The position numbers were made by a program, and so were the translations under genes. From contig CAVYYW010000007.1 of NCBI GenBank assembly GCA_963772845.1, forward strand, positions 1-10,861: a stretch of DNA of 10,861 nt. The letters are read 5' to 3'. Under the pieces are notes generated by a model that did no database searches, was not told where the DNA came from, and saw nothing but the letters and a program-made list of their open reading frames with translations. The stretch is from CAVYYW01 sp963772845. GTDB lineage: Bacteria; Bacillota; Bacilli; Bacillales; Sporolactobacillaceae. Below, piece by piece: positions 1-6,233 of this stretch. How positions within the stretch are numbered: position 1 is the first letter of the stretch; every line of letters starts with the position of its first letter.

Positions 1-101
1 GCTCCAGGGAAAATTGAGTTCAGTCGTCAGCAAAGCCAGGGATAGATTATTTCATTAATAGATAAAGTGTAGTTTCTCAATGATTTTGAAAGGGGTATTG
101 C

Positions 102-860
102 ATGGAATTTAGAGGTGCAAGCGTGTACGATCAGGAAGATTTTTTATCGAATTATATGAAAAGACGAGGCAGAAAGGATAGTCCTAACAATGCAATCGAA
201 GGACCGATCATACATGAACTCATCGGTGACTTTCAAGGTAAAAAAATATTAGACTTGGGCTGTGGCGATGCGACATTTGGAAAAGAATTATTAAATCAAG
301 GTGCAGGGTCTTACACTGGAGTAGAAGGATCTGAACAAATGGTGGAAGCTGCAAAAAATAATTTAGCTGGAACAAACGGGACGATTTATCACAAGACGAT
401 GGAATCGTATAATTACACAGCTGATCAATTCGATATTGTAACGTCTCGATTTGCTATTCACTATGTTACAGATGTTCAGCTTCTGTTTCAAAACGTGCAG
501 AAAACCTTAAAAGATAACGGTAAGTTTGTCTTTAGTGTTCAACATCCCCTAACCACCTCATCATTTATTAGTAAAAAGACAGGGGATAAACGTGGGAACT
601 GGATCGTCGATGATTATTTTCATGAGGGGGAAAGAAAAGAACCTTGGATTGATCAAATCGTCGTGAAATATCACCGAACGATTGAACACTATTTTAGAGC
701 CCTATCTCGTTCTGGCTTTTTAGTGATCGATTTACGAGAAGGAACCCCAAAACGTGAACACTTCACCAGTGAGGAAGAATTTGAAAGAAGAATGAGAATT
801 CCAGTCGTTCTGGCTTTTTCATGTGTGAAAAGAGGTAAGTGGGATACCAATGCAGATTAG
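102..860 (+). CDS. Class I SAM-dependent methyltransferase
   Basis: This 252-residue protein is probably a cytosolic small-molecule methyltransferase using S-adenosylmethionine. Motif I of the Rossmann fold is clear at residues 49-56 (ILDLGCGD). The usual acidic ribose-binding residue of the next strand is E75 (GVEGS), and residues 111-122 (DIVTSRFAIHYV) form the motif IV/V strand. The N-terminal 40 residues and the region after about 150, which starts QHPL, fit the UbiE/methyltransferase-11-type families, where the C-terminal part contacts the substrate. The ATG follows an AAAGGGG ribosome binding site. The stop overlaps the start of the acetyltransferase by 11 bases, so the two are translationally coupled. 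The substrate cannot be told from the sequence. The methyltransferase call is strong and any finer name is unsupported. Confidence 0.93.
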   Translation: MEFRGASVYDQEDFLSNYMKRRGRKDSPNNAIEGPIIHELIGDFQGKKILDLGCGDATFGKELLNQGAGSYTGVEGSEQMVEAAKNNLAGTNGTIYHKTMESYNYTADQFDIVTSRFAIHYVTDVQLLFQNVQKTLKDNGKFVFSVQHPLTTSSFISKKTGDKRGNWIVDDYFHEGERKEPWIDQIVVKYHRTIEHYFRALSRSGFLVIDLREGTPKREHFTSEEEFERRMRIPVVLAFSCVKRGKWDTNAD

Positions 861-1434
861 ACAATATCGACCAAGCGATGAAACAGGCTGGGTTCGCTGT
901 AGAGTGTTAGCTTTTCTGGATACAGCCTATTACGATAATGTTTTGAGAGAAAAGGAAAAATATGTTCACTCTTCAATTGAATTAGTGGCGGAAGAAAACG
1001 GCCAGATTGTGGGTTTTTTAGACATCGAATATGAAATTGAAGAAGGCACGGTATGTTCAAGAGGAGAGGGACTTGGTGGGGTGATCTGGCATATAGCGGT
1101 TCATCCGGATTTCCGCAGCTTAGGAATTGGAAAACAACTTCTGCAAGAATCTGAAAAACTAGCAAAAGAGCGAGGGTTGAACCGTTTGGAAGCCTGGACA
1201 AGAGATGACATCTGGGTAAACAAATGGTACGAAAAAAATGAATTTATCAAAGTGGATTCTTATTTGCATGTCATTATGTGCGGCAAACAGGAAGTTGAGG
1301 ACGTTCTGGAAAGTAAATACCCTAACTTATATGCCATCCAAGCCTTTGCTCATTATACAGGAGAGGATAAAGAATGGGTAAAAGAGAAATTCGAAAGGGT
1401 TCATGACTGCTATTGTTATGAAAAGATACTTTGA
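850..1434 (+). CDS. GNAT family N-acetyltransferase
   Basis: This 194-residue protein is a predicted acetyl-CoA-dependent N-acetyltransferase. The acetyl-CoA-binding motif A is at residues 83-98: strand IAVHP, then R-S-L-G-I-G-K, matching the R/QxxGxG/A pyrophosphate loop, and then helix QLLQESEKLAKERG. Residues 112-135 (LEAWTRD, then WYEKNEF) fit motif B, where an aromatic residue packs on CoA. The C-terminal 50 residues lie beyond the usual GNAT core and may be family-specific. The start overlaps the upstream methyltransferase gene and the stop lies 29 bases before the next start, so all three are probably one transcript. The acceptor substrate is unknown; antibiotic, peptide or polyamine acceptors are all possible. 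Confidence 0.92.
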   Translation: MQIRQYRPSDETGWVRCRVLAFLDTAYYDNVLREKEKYVHSSIELVAEENGQIVGFLDIEYEIEEGTVCSRGEGLGGVIWHIAVHPDFRSLGIGKQLLQESEKLAKERGLNRLEAWTRDDIWVNKWYEKNEFIKVDSYLHVIMCGKQEVEDVLESKYPNLYAIQAFAHYTGEDKEWVKEKFERVHDCYCYEKIL

Positions 1435-1463
1435 TGGGTTTGTTTAATGAAAGGAAAGTGCAA

Positions 1464-1844
1464 ATGAAGTTTTACATAGCTTCCAGTTTTAAAAATATAG
1501 ATTCGGTTTCATATGTCAGTGAAAAGTTGAAGAGCAAAGGCCATATCCATACCTATGATTGGACAAAAAATGAAAATGTCTTAACTGTTCAAGAACTAAA
1601 GGAAATCGGTGAGAAGGAGAAGGCTGCAGTACTTGAAGCGGATCTTTTCGTGATGTTGCTGCCGGCTGGAAAAGGCAGTCATGTTGAATTAGGGCTTGCC
1701 ATTGGAAATGGAAAGAAAGCGTATGTCTATTCACCAACCGACGAAGTGTTTAAAACAGAAAACACGACGACATTTTATCATTTGCCAGAGGTTGAACTGT
1801 TTGTGGGAACGTTGGATGCGTTGGTGGAGGAAGTGTGTAATTAA
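1464..1844 (+). CDS. Nucleoside 2-deoxyribosyltransferase-like protein
   Basis: This 126-residue protein resembles the nucleoside 2-deoxyribosyltransferase superfamily, which cleaves or exchanges the N-glycosidic bond of nucleosides or nucleotides. It opens with MKFYIASSF, the first beta strand typical of the family. ADLFVMLLP (59-67) is the central strand, and GKGSHVELGLAI (69-80) carries the expected catalytic glutamate (E75). The ATG at 1464 is chosen because AAGGAAAG precedes it closely and because translation from it starts exactly at the family's N-terminus. The in-frame TTG at 1431 would add 11 residues with no family counterpart. The length is near the family minimum. The reaction is inferred from the fold; such proteins in Bacillaceae are often of unproven function. 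Confidence 0.8.
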   Translation: MKFYIASSFKNIDSVSYVSEKLKSKGHIHTYDWTKNENVLTVQELKEIGEKEKAAVLEADLFVMLLPAGKGSHVELGLAIGNGKKAYVYSPTDEVFKTENTTTFYHLPEVELFVGTLDALVEEVCN

Positions 1845-1853
1845 GGAGTATTG

Positions 1854-1986
1854 ATGAAAGAAGATGCAACAGATTTTTTATTATTTCGTGAAACGGTTAT
1901 TCGTGGATATGAACCATAACTTTATTTCTTTGTATCCTAGACAAGGTTCTCAAGTTATCGCCGGTTTAGAGTTACGGTCTCATTAG
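1854..1986 (+). pseudogene. Short coding remnants after the deoxyribosyltransferase gene
   Basis: A good ribosome binding site (TTAAGGAG) precedes an ATG at 1854 that opens a 21-codon frame ending GYEP and a TAA at 1917-1919. A second frame, from the ATG at 1864 to the TAG at 1984-1986, encodes 40 residues ending GSQVIAGLELRSH. The two overlap in different frames. They may be the start and end of one gene that lost its middle, or one of them may be a real micro-ORF. The second frame overlaps by three bases the 3' end of the opposing membrane-protein gene. I recognise no family in either peptide. Confidence 0.3.
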
Positions 1987-2249
1987 CCCATTAAATTAGA
2001 TATAAAATAATGAAATCCGTAAACACACAAAGAACAAATGCTTATAATGAGCACCCCAATTGATAAATATGTAATTTCTCTTTTTTGATTATGGAATAAT
2101 AGGAATATAGATAAGATAATGCTGCCTATAAAGAATATTGACCATAAATAGGTAAAATATGATTCAAAATGAATTAAGATATACAGATTGAAAAATAGAT
2201 TTACCAAGAAAGATAGAATTAATATGATTTTTTTCATGTTAACACTCAT
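1983..2249 (-). CDS. Small three-helix membrane protein, unknown function
   Basis: The gene encodes 88 residues, almost all hydrophobic, with three predicted membrane segments at about 6-27, 33-52 and 60-82. They are separated by short loops: HFESY, and the charged HNQKRE. There is no signal peptidase motif. The start is uncertain: an ATG at 2249 gives MSVNMKK and an ATG at 2237 gives MKK, and neither has a strong ribosome binding site. The composition is very AT-rich (runs of Ile, Phe, Leu), even for this window. It lies 57 bases downstream of another small membrane protein on the same strand, so it may share that transcript. I do not recognise a family. It could be a genuine small protein or a chance AT-rich frame, though the clean helix pattern favours a real one. 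Confidence 0.55.
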   Translation of the reverse strand: MSVNMKKIILILSFLVNLFFNLYILIHFESYFTYLWSIFFIGSIILSIFLLFHNQKREITYLSIGVLIISICSLCVYGFHYFISNLMG

Positions 2250-2306
2250 TTCTTTTTCATATTTATTCTATCTTTTATAAAGATGAAATACTCCTCATAA
2301 TATTGT

Positions 2307-2618
2307 TTAATAATATGAGATAACCATATAAATTAAACTAATAATCGTATAAAGCACTGAGCCATAGAAAAACGCACCAACATTTGCTCTTAATTCGTTA
2401 TCTTTCTGAATTCCCCCACTTGCTTCACTTGCCTCAAAATTTGCCATAGCAGATGATGGACCACCACTACTATTGAAAAAGAAAATTACAACGGATAACC
2501 CCAAACCAATGATCCAGCTCCAGGCAACATATGAGAAAGGAATGATGAAACTTGCAACCCACACAATTATACCGATTGTGAAGGCTGATAAAATTGACCA
2601 AACAATCATTTTCTTCAT
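2307..2618 (-). CDS. Small membrane protein, unknown function (DUF5316-like at best)
   Basis: This 103-residue protein has three predicted membrane segments at about 5-27, 33-50 and 82-102. Between the second and third is a hydrophilic loop of about 30 residues rich in Gly, Ser, Ala and acidic residues (NSSGGPSSAMANFEASEASG, then KDNELRAN). The layout of two helices, a polar loop with a Met/Arg-Ala-Asn element and a final helix recalls uncharacterised Bacillus membrane proteins such as DUF5316, but I cannot confirm that from memory. The ATG at 2618 follows a strong GGGAGGGG ribosome binding site. It begins 27 bases after the end of the decayed lipoprotein gene, so the two were probably one operon. 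The function is unknown. Confidence 0.72.
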   Translation of the reverse strand: MKKMIVWSILSAFTIGIIVWVASFIIPFSYVAWSWIIGLGLSVVIFFFNSSGGPSSAMANFEASEASGGIQKDNELRANVGAFFYGSVLYTIISLIYMVISYY

Positions 2619-2645
2619 TTATTCCCCTCCCTTTACATTTTCCAT

Positions 2646-3251
2646 TTAACTCGTTTTTTTCTTGGTTAGGTTAGCAGTATGTAAAATTTTCATTATCCCG
2701 TTATCACCATCAATAAACCTAACATATGTGATTTTTCCGTTTTCATTGAGATCGATGAGTCCATAAATCGATGATGTAGTCGTCTTGCCATCTTTTGTAT
2801 AGTCGACTTCGGCGGTCCAGCTATAATCAGTCTTTTTCTTTTTTTATATTAATGTTTTTCACTTTGAATTGGTAACCTTTCTTGTAAGCAGGTTGTAACC
2901 ACATTGATTCGTACCTGTCATTAATAAATTCTTTGTAGTAATCCTTTGATAAAAGGGGCTCGAAATACTTACTATTATAAGCATCTATTAAGGCAAAGTT
3001 TGGTCCTTGATTTGATTTTAGATCAAATGCCTTTTTAAATTCTTCATTAGGGCCTGTGATTTCAACGTTCAAAAACGTTTGTATGGTTTTTTTATTCTTT
3101 TTTTCAGTGGTTAAATCTTTCCCGTTTTCTTTTGAGGTACTTGTTGTTTTATTTTTGGAATTTCCGTTTGCAGAGTACCTGAATTAGAACAGCCTGCAAC
3201 GATCATCAATACAGCAGCTAATATGACGCACTTCAATAAAATTTTTTTCAA
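2646..3251 (-). pseudogene. Lipoprotein gene broken by two frameshifts
   Basis: Joining three overlapping minus-strand frames gives a protein of about 201 residues. The first segment starts at the TTG at 3251, behind AGGAGGG with 5-base spacing. It is a lipoprotein signal peptide: basic KKILLK, a hydrophobic core, then the lipobox VAGC, followed by SNSG. This frame stops at 3111-3113. A one-base loss between about 3114 and 3186 is needed to enter the second frame (SANGNSKNKTTSTSKENGKD onward, typical low-complexity lipoprotein linker), which stops at 2827-2829. A one-base gain, most likely in the A7/A5 runs at 2833-2845, leads back to the original frame (DYSWTAEVDYTKDGK onward), which ends at 2646-2648. 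The C-terminal part looks like a small alpha/beta extracellular domain of unknown family. It is either a pseudogene or an intact gene carrying sequencing errors. Confidence 0.75.
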
Positions 3252-3385
3252 AATATCCCTCCTAATAGTCATTAAAATACGAATAACCGGGATAAAAAGT
3301 TTCAATTTCTTATTAAACTCTTCTGCATGTTTAACATAAAATCCCATCAAACCTTTAGGAAATTCACATAAACGATTCCATGATC

Positions 3386-3417
3386 AAAAAAACGCACAGC
3401 AAACTAATTACTGTGCG
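3386..3417 (-). terminator. Rho-independent terminator, minus strand
   Basis: On the minus strand CGCACAG (3417-3411) pairs perfectly with CTGTGCG (3399-3393) around an 11-base loop, followed immediately by seven T residues (3392-3386). There is no T-run on the plus side, so it acts on minus-strand transcripts. It probably ends the transcript of the 61-residue membrane protein at 3540-3725 and insulates it from the lipoprotein gene downstream. Confidence 0.8.
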
Positions 3418-3539
3418 AATTCGGGTGTGAATTTAGTTGTAATTATACCATCGCTTTAGGTGTGACTCTTACTGTGATTTCGATTTTTGAACTCCAAAAC
3501 CGAACCCGTTACAGAATAACTCTGAGTCTTTTGTTCTAT
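3418..3539 (-). other. 3' region between small membrane gene and its terminator
   Basis: These 122 bases separate the stop of the 61-residue gene from its presumed terminator. The minus strand shows a short open frame ending KIEITVRVTPKAMV and a stop, and a second fragment, KDSELFCNGFGFGV, in another frame. Neither has a start codon with a ribosome binding site, so they are at most traces of older coding sequence. I recognise no regulatory element here. Confidence 0.25.
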
Positions 3540-3725
3540 TTATTTCCCCAGCAGTGCCATGATAGCTTTAAATATTAAGAAAAGAGAGAAAATCACAATA
3601 GCTAAAATACCAATGACAGTCGTGATTGGGGTCAGACTTGCTAAGAACGTGCCAGCTAAAGGAACTTTGATTAATGCAAAACCTGATAGAATACCGGCTA
3701 ACATTAAGAGAACTAATCGGTCCAT
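3540..3725 (-). CDS. 61-residue two-helix membrane protein, unknown function
   Basis: The protein has two predicted membrane helices, at about 4-21 and 34-58, joined by the Pro/Thr-containing loop VPLAGTFLASLTPITTV. It has few charged residues: one Asp and one Arg at the N-terminus and three Lys (19, 53, 61). The ATG follows GAGGAGGT with about 9-base spacing, one of the best ribosome binding sites in the window, and the transcript ends at a convincing terminator. Both support a real, independently expressed gene. Size and topology are compatible with a holin-like protein, a small stress or sporulation membrane protein, or a bacteriocin precursor. Nothing in the sequence decides between them, and no double-glycine leader or export genes are nearby. 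Confidence 0.65.
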   Translation of the reverse strand: MDRLVLLMLAGILSGFALIKVPLAGTFLASLTPITTVIGILAIVIFSLFLIFKAIMALLGK

Positions 3726-3784
3726 TCTGTATATACCTCCTCTCAGTGCACTATATGTACATGTGCAGGAGAAAGTGACTTATT

Positions 3785-3850
3785 ATTATAAAAGTGTACG
3801 GTAAATTCAGGGGCGGTTTGCACACCGCAGATAATGCATCACACTTTTTT
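3785..3850. repeat. Nested inverted repeat upstream of the histidine phosphatase
   Basis: AAAAGTGT at 3790-3797 is the exact inverse of ACACTTTT at 3841-3848. Inside it GCGGT (3813-3817) pairs with ACCGC (3824-3828). On the plus strand the outer arm runs into six T residues (3845-3850). A perfect TATAAT lies on the minus strand at 3790-3785 and may be the -10 box of the 61-residue gene, but no convincing -35 accompanies it. The role is unknown: it may be a weak terminator, a leader structure or an operator. Confidence 0.3.
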
Positions 3851-3922
3851 GCAGGGATTTTTAGTTGATGAATTGAAAGTACTAAAAAGAACATGCCGAA
3901 AGATATATGAGGAAGTGATTCG

Positions 3923-4474
3923 ATGGAAAAAAACATCTATATAATTAGACATTGCAAGGCAGAAGGTCAGCCACCTGAAGCCTCGCTTACGGAAAAAGGG
4001 TTTAAAGAGGCTCAACATTTGAAAGAGTTTTTTTCAGAAAAAGATATTGATCGAATTGTATCTAGCCCATTCCTTCGTGCTCTTCAAACCGTTGAGCCAA
4101 TCAGTTATGCAAAGAATATAGCGATTGAAACCGACGATCGCTTATCTGAACGCAGATTAAGTACAGCTCACTTACCTGATTGGCAGGAAAAGCTTAAAGC
4201 AACGTTTCTAGATATGGCGTTGACTTATGAGGGGGGAGAATCCAGTCAACAGGCGACAAGGCGTGCTGTTGAGGTGGTTGAAGGGTTATTAGAAGGCGAA
4301 AGCAAGAACATTATTTTGGTGACTCATGGAAATTTGATGGCGTTGATTATTAAGCATTTTCAAAATGATTTTGGATTTGAGCAATGGCAAAACCTCAGTA
4401 ATCCAGATGTGTTTTTATTAAAAATCGATAAGGAAAAAACTAATCTAGAAAGGCTGTGGGATGAAGATAATTAA
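3923..4474 (+). CDS. Histidine phosphatase family protein (phosphoglycerate mutase-like)
   Basis: This 183-residue protein is a predicted cytosolic phosphatase of the histidine phosphatase superfamily, working through a phosphohistidine intermediate. The catalytic motif is I-I-R-H-C at 7-11, with H10 as nucleophile. The usual Gly after the His is Cys here, a variation seen in some members. SSPFLRALQT (47-56) supplies the conserved phosphate-binding Arg (R52). GGES (104-107) carries the likely acid Glu, and VTHG (133-136) gives the second active-site His. The start follows AGGAAGTG. The next gene is convergent and no operon is evident. Alpha-ribazole phosphatase-like and broad-specificity phosphatase roles are possible, but no cobalamin genes are nearby, so no specific name is given. 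Confidence 0.9.
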   Translation: MEKNIYIIRHCKAEGQPPEASLTEKGFKEAQHLKEFFSEKDIDRIVSSPFLRALQTVEPISYAKNIAIETDDRLSERRLSTAHLPDWQEKLKATFLDMALTYEGGESSQQATRRAVEVVEGLLEGESKNIILVTHGNLMALIIKHFQNDFGFEQWQNLSNPDVFLLKIDKEKTNLERLWDEDN

Positions 4475-4593
4475 GGGATTAATCCACTTCCTTAACTACC
4501 TTAGAACTCAAAATATATGCACCTTTCACCTATATCTTAGGGAGTTCACAAAATCAATATCTTAATAGGTTTGTTCTAGCTCTTGTTGAATTT

Positions 4594-5052
4594 CTAATTC
4601 TTGCATTTATACCAATCCTCCAGCGACATCATTTCAAAATCTTCATCAACATCGATTCTGAGCGGACAAATAAACTCTAGTGAATTGCCATCAGGGTCAT
4701 TAAAATAAATAGCAGCATGTGCCTGGGGGTTATTAGGCAGCACAAGCGGTTGATGTTCAGGTGAAAACCCGAAAGATTCTCTTACTTTTATGTTTCTCTC
4801 TTCTAACCAAGCTTTTGCCTTTATAATATCCTCCAAATCGACACGAAATGCCAAATGTCTGATTGAAGGGTGATACGGTATTTGTGCCTGTTTTCCTGCC
4901 CATAAACCCAGCCAGCTTCTTTCTTTTTCAATCCAAAAAAAGGTTACCCTCTCACCTCTATAAGCCAATTCTAACCCTAATCTCTGATAAAATTCTATCG
5001 ATTTTTCGATATCATTCACTGGTAAATGAGCTTCGTATAAACCTTTAATCAA
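4594..5052 (-). CDS. VOC (glyoxalase / bleomycin-resistance fold) family protein
   Basis: This 152-residue protein has the two beta-alpha-beta-beta-beta modules of the vicinal oxygen chelate superfamily. Candidate metal ligands are at the canonical positions: H9 (YEAHLPV), H66 (IRHLAFRV) and E126 in the signature YFNDPDGNSLEFICP. FYQRLGLEL (21-29) is the conserved helix after strand 1. The start is the TTG at 5052, which has AAGGAGGA upstream with about 7-base spacing and puts the first strand at the N-terminus, as usual for the family. About 20 acidic residues extend beyond the core. Members include glyoxalases, dioxygenases and thiol transferases such as FosB; the sequence does not fix which. 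It is transcribed divergently from the gene at 5174. Confidence 0.88.
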   Translation of the reverse strand: MIKGLYEAHLPVNDIEKSIEFYQRLGLELAYRGERVTFFWIEKERSWLGLWAGKQAQIPYHPSIRHLAFRVDLEDIIKAKAWLEERNIKVRESFGFSPEHQPLVLPNNPQAHAAIYFNDPDGNSLEFICPLRIDVDEDFEMMSLEDWYKCKN

Positions 5053-5173
5053 AATAATGTCCTCCTTATAAAATTATTACTATTATATTAACATTCCATT
5101 CATTTCCAATGAAGGAGATTTGTCTTTATTTGTTGAAAAGAGAAATAAGAAAATATGAAATAGGGTGGTCTCA

Positions 5174-6055
5174 TTGAAGATTGAAATTCAACCATCAATA
5201 AAAGTTATTGAAAATTGGGTAAGAGACTATGTTCCTGATAAAGATATATTTTTCCTGCCAGAAAAGGATCTCGGAAATTTTGAGGAATATTTGCAAAATG
5301 CTTTGATCATCCCCAGGGAAGAATTCTTTAAGCATCATTCCTACATGCAGATACAACTTGCCAATAGTTACGAGTATTGGAATATATCAGAGGAAGTACA
5401 ATATGTTGTGGTAGCAGCTTCAGATTGGATAAATAGTCTTTCTCAAAAAAAGAAAGAGCAGCTATTCCAAATTCAAAAGCAAGTTGAAAGAGGGCTAATT
5501 TATCCTATTTTTAATTCATCTATCGAATTATCAGTTCCTAAAGACAATATTATTGATGTGAATGAAGATCGTTATTTAATCCTTCAAAAGGCAATGTGGG
5601 ATCACTTTTCTTTTGAAATAAAGGCAAGCCTAATTAAAGAATTTGCTCAAGAATGGGAAGACTGGACTTGCTTAGCTTTTCCGGAAAAAGCGCCAATGCA
5701 TTTAAAAAAATTCGCGAATACCTTTCCCTCAGCCTCCGGAAGCAATTGCCTGTCCGCGGCGTTATTTTCCGTGACCCAACAAGAGTGGATGCTCCATGAA
5801 TGGGTCCATCCCGAAACGTTTATTCAGAATTTAAAAAAGGCGAACTATTCCTTAACATCCAGCCAGGAAATTAAAGCAGGTGACGTGGTGATTTGGGAAG
5901 ACTCAAAAGGGGTTATTCAGCATGCATCCTTTCATATTGGGGATAACTTATTCTTTAACAAGAATGGCCAAACCTTCTTTAACCCCTGGAAAATCGTTGA
6001 ATTCAGTGAGCTGAAAAAGATGTGGAATAAATATAGTATGAGAGTTTTAGGTTAG
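5174..6055 (+). CDS. Uncharacterised protein with C-terminal NlpC/P60-like domain
   Basis: The protein has 293 residues when started at the TTG at 5174, which is preceded by AGGGTGG; a GTG at 5165 would add three. The N-terminal 150 residues are mostly helical and of no family I recognise (for example EEFFKHHSYMQIQLANSYEY). The C-terminal 110 residues resemble a papain-like NlpC/P60 or amidase fold. It has a Cys at the start of a helix (SGSNCLSAALF, C192), the strand motif KAGDVVIWED (235-244), a His in IQHASFHIG (H250) and a later polar residue in FFNKNGQTFFNPW. There is no signal peptide, so it would act in the cytosol, unlike secreted P60 hydrolases. The stop codon TAG lies within a repeat copy beginning at 6050, so the natural C-terminus may have been altered. 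Confidence 0.78.
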   Translation: MKIEIQPSIKVIENWVRDYVPDKDIFFLPEKDLGNFEEYLQNALIIPREEFFKHHSYMQIQLANSYEYWNISEEVQYVVVAASDWINSLSQKKKEQLFQIQKQVERGLIYPIFNSSIELSVPKDNIIDVNEDRYLILQKAMWDHFSFEIKASLIKEFAQEWEDWTCLAFPEKAPMHLKKFANTFPSASGSNCLSAALFSVTQQEWMLHEWVHPETFIQNLKKANYSLTSSQEIKAGDVVIWEDSKGVIQHASFHIGDNLFFNKNGQTFFNPWKIVEFSELKKMWNKYSMRVLG

Positions 6056-6080
6056 GTGCCTGTTAGGGTTAGGTGCCTGT
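6050..6080 (+). repeat. Tandem GGTTAGGTGCCTGT direct repeat
   Basis: Two perfect 14-base copies of GGTTAGGTGCCTGT lie at 6050-6063 and 6067-6080, with period 17. The first copy contains the TAG stop of the preceding gene. These form the left boundary of the repeat island that ends at 6527. Confidence 0.85.
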
Positions 6081-6081
6081 C

Positions 6082-6105
6082 ACCACCCGATTTTTGGTGG
6101 TTTTT
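6082..6105 (+). terminator. Probable rho-independent terminator inside the left repeat
   Basis: ACCACC (6082-6087) pairs with GGTGGT (6096-6101) around an 8-base loop and is followed by a T-run (6101-6105). It lies 27 bases after the stop of the upstream gene, so the repeat seems to have provided that gene's transcription terminator. The stem is only six base pairs but GC-rich. Confidence 0.55.
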
Positions 6106-6136
6106 GTCGAATTTTCAGCTGCGTATTCAAGCTATG

Positions 6137-6233
6137 TGTCACTTTCTGGTACCCTCACCTCATTATCATCAGCGGTTACTGACTATGACGATCCACTATC
6201 TGACTTCATGCATATCACTGCTTGAAAGTGACA
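6137..6233. repeat. 10-base inverted repeat within the island
   Basis: TGTCACTTTC at 6137-6146 is the exact inverse of GAAAGTGACA at 6224-6233, enclosing 77 bases. It may be an internal, older pair of element ends or part of an RNA or DNA hairpin. It does not match the GGTGCCTGT edges except for the short GTCAC core. Confidence 0.45.

Noticed and set aside
1..58. Possible 3' end of an upstream gene (frames ending at 43-45 or 56-58)
   Set aside because: Both frames give under 20 residues with no recognisable motif, so neither can be preferred or supported.
857..1201. Minus-strand open frame opposite the acetyltransferase gene
   Set aside because: It lies wholly over a well-supported GNAT coding sequence and has no ribosome binding site or domain.
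2294..2319. AT-rich inverted repeat at the end of the 103-residue membrane gene
   Set aside because: CTCATA/TATGAG is followed by mismatches and weak A-T pairs, with no T-run, so it cannot be called a terminator.
3559..3804. Plus-strand open frame over the 61-residue gene and its upstream region
   Set aside because: No ribosome binding site. It is antisense to a gene with a strong one, and its product is a low-information basic peptide.
3751..3936. Minus-strand 61-codon frame overlapping the histidine phosphatase start
   Set aside because: It begins inside a solid coding sequence, lacks a ribosome binding site and runs through the nested inverted repeat.
4475..4593. Terminator between the convergent phosphatase and VOC genes
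   Set aside because: TTAAGG/CCTTAA and a GGATTAATCC palindrome are present, but the stems are short and AT-rich and no T-run follows on either strand.
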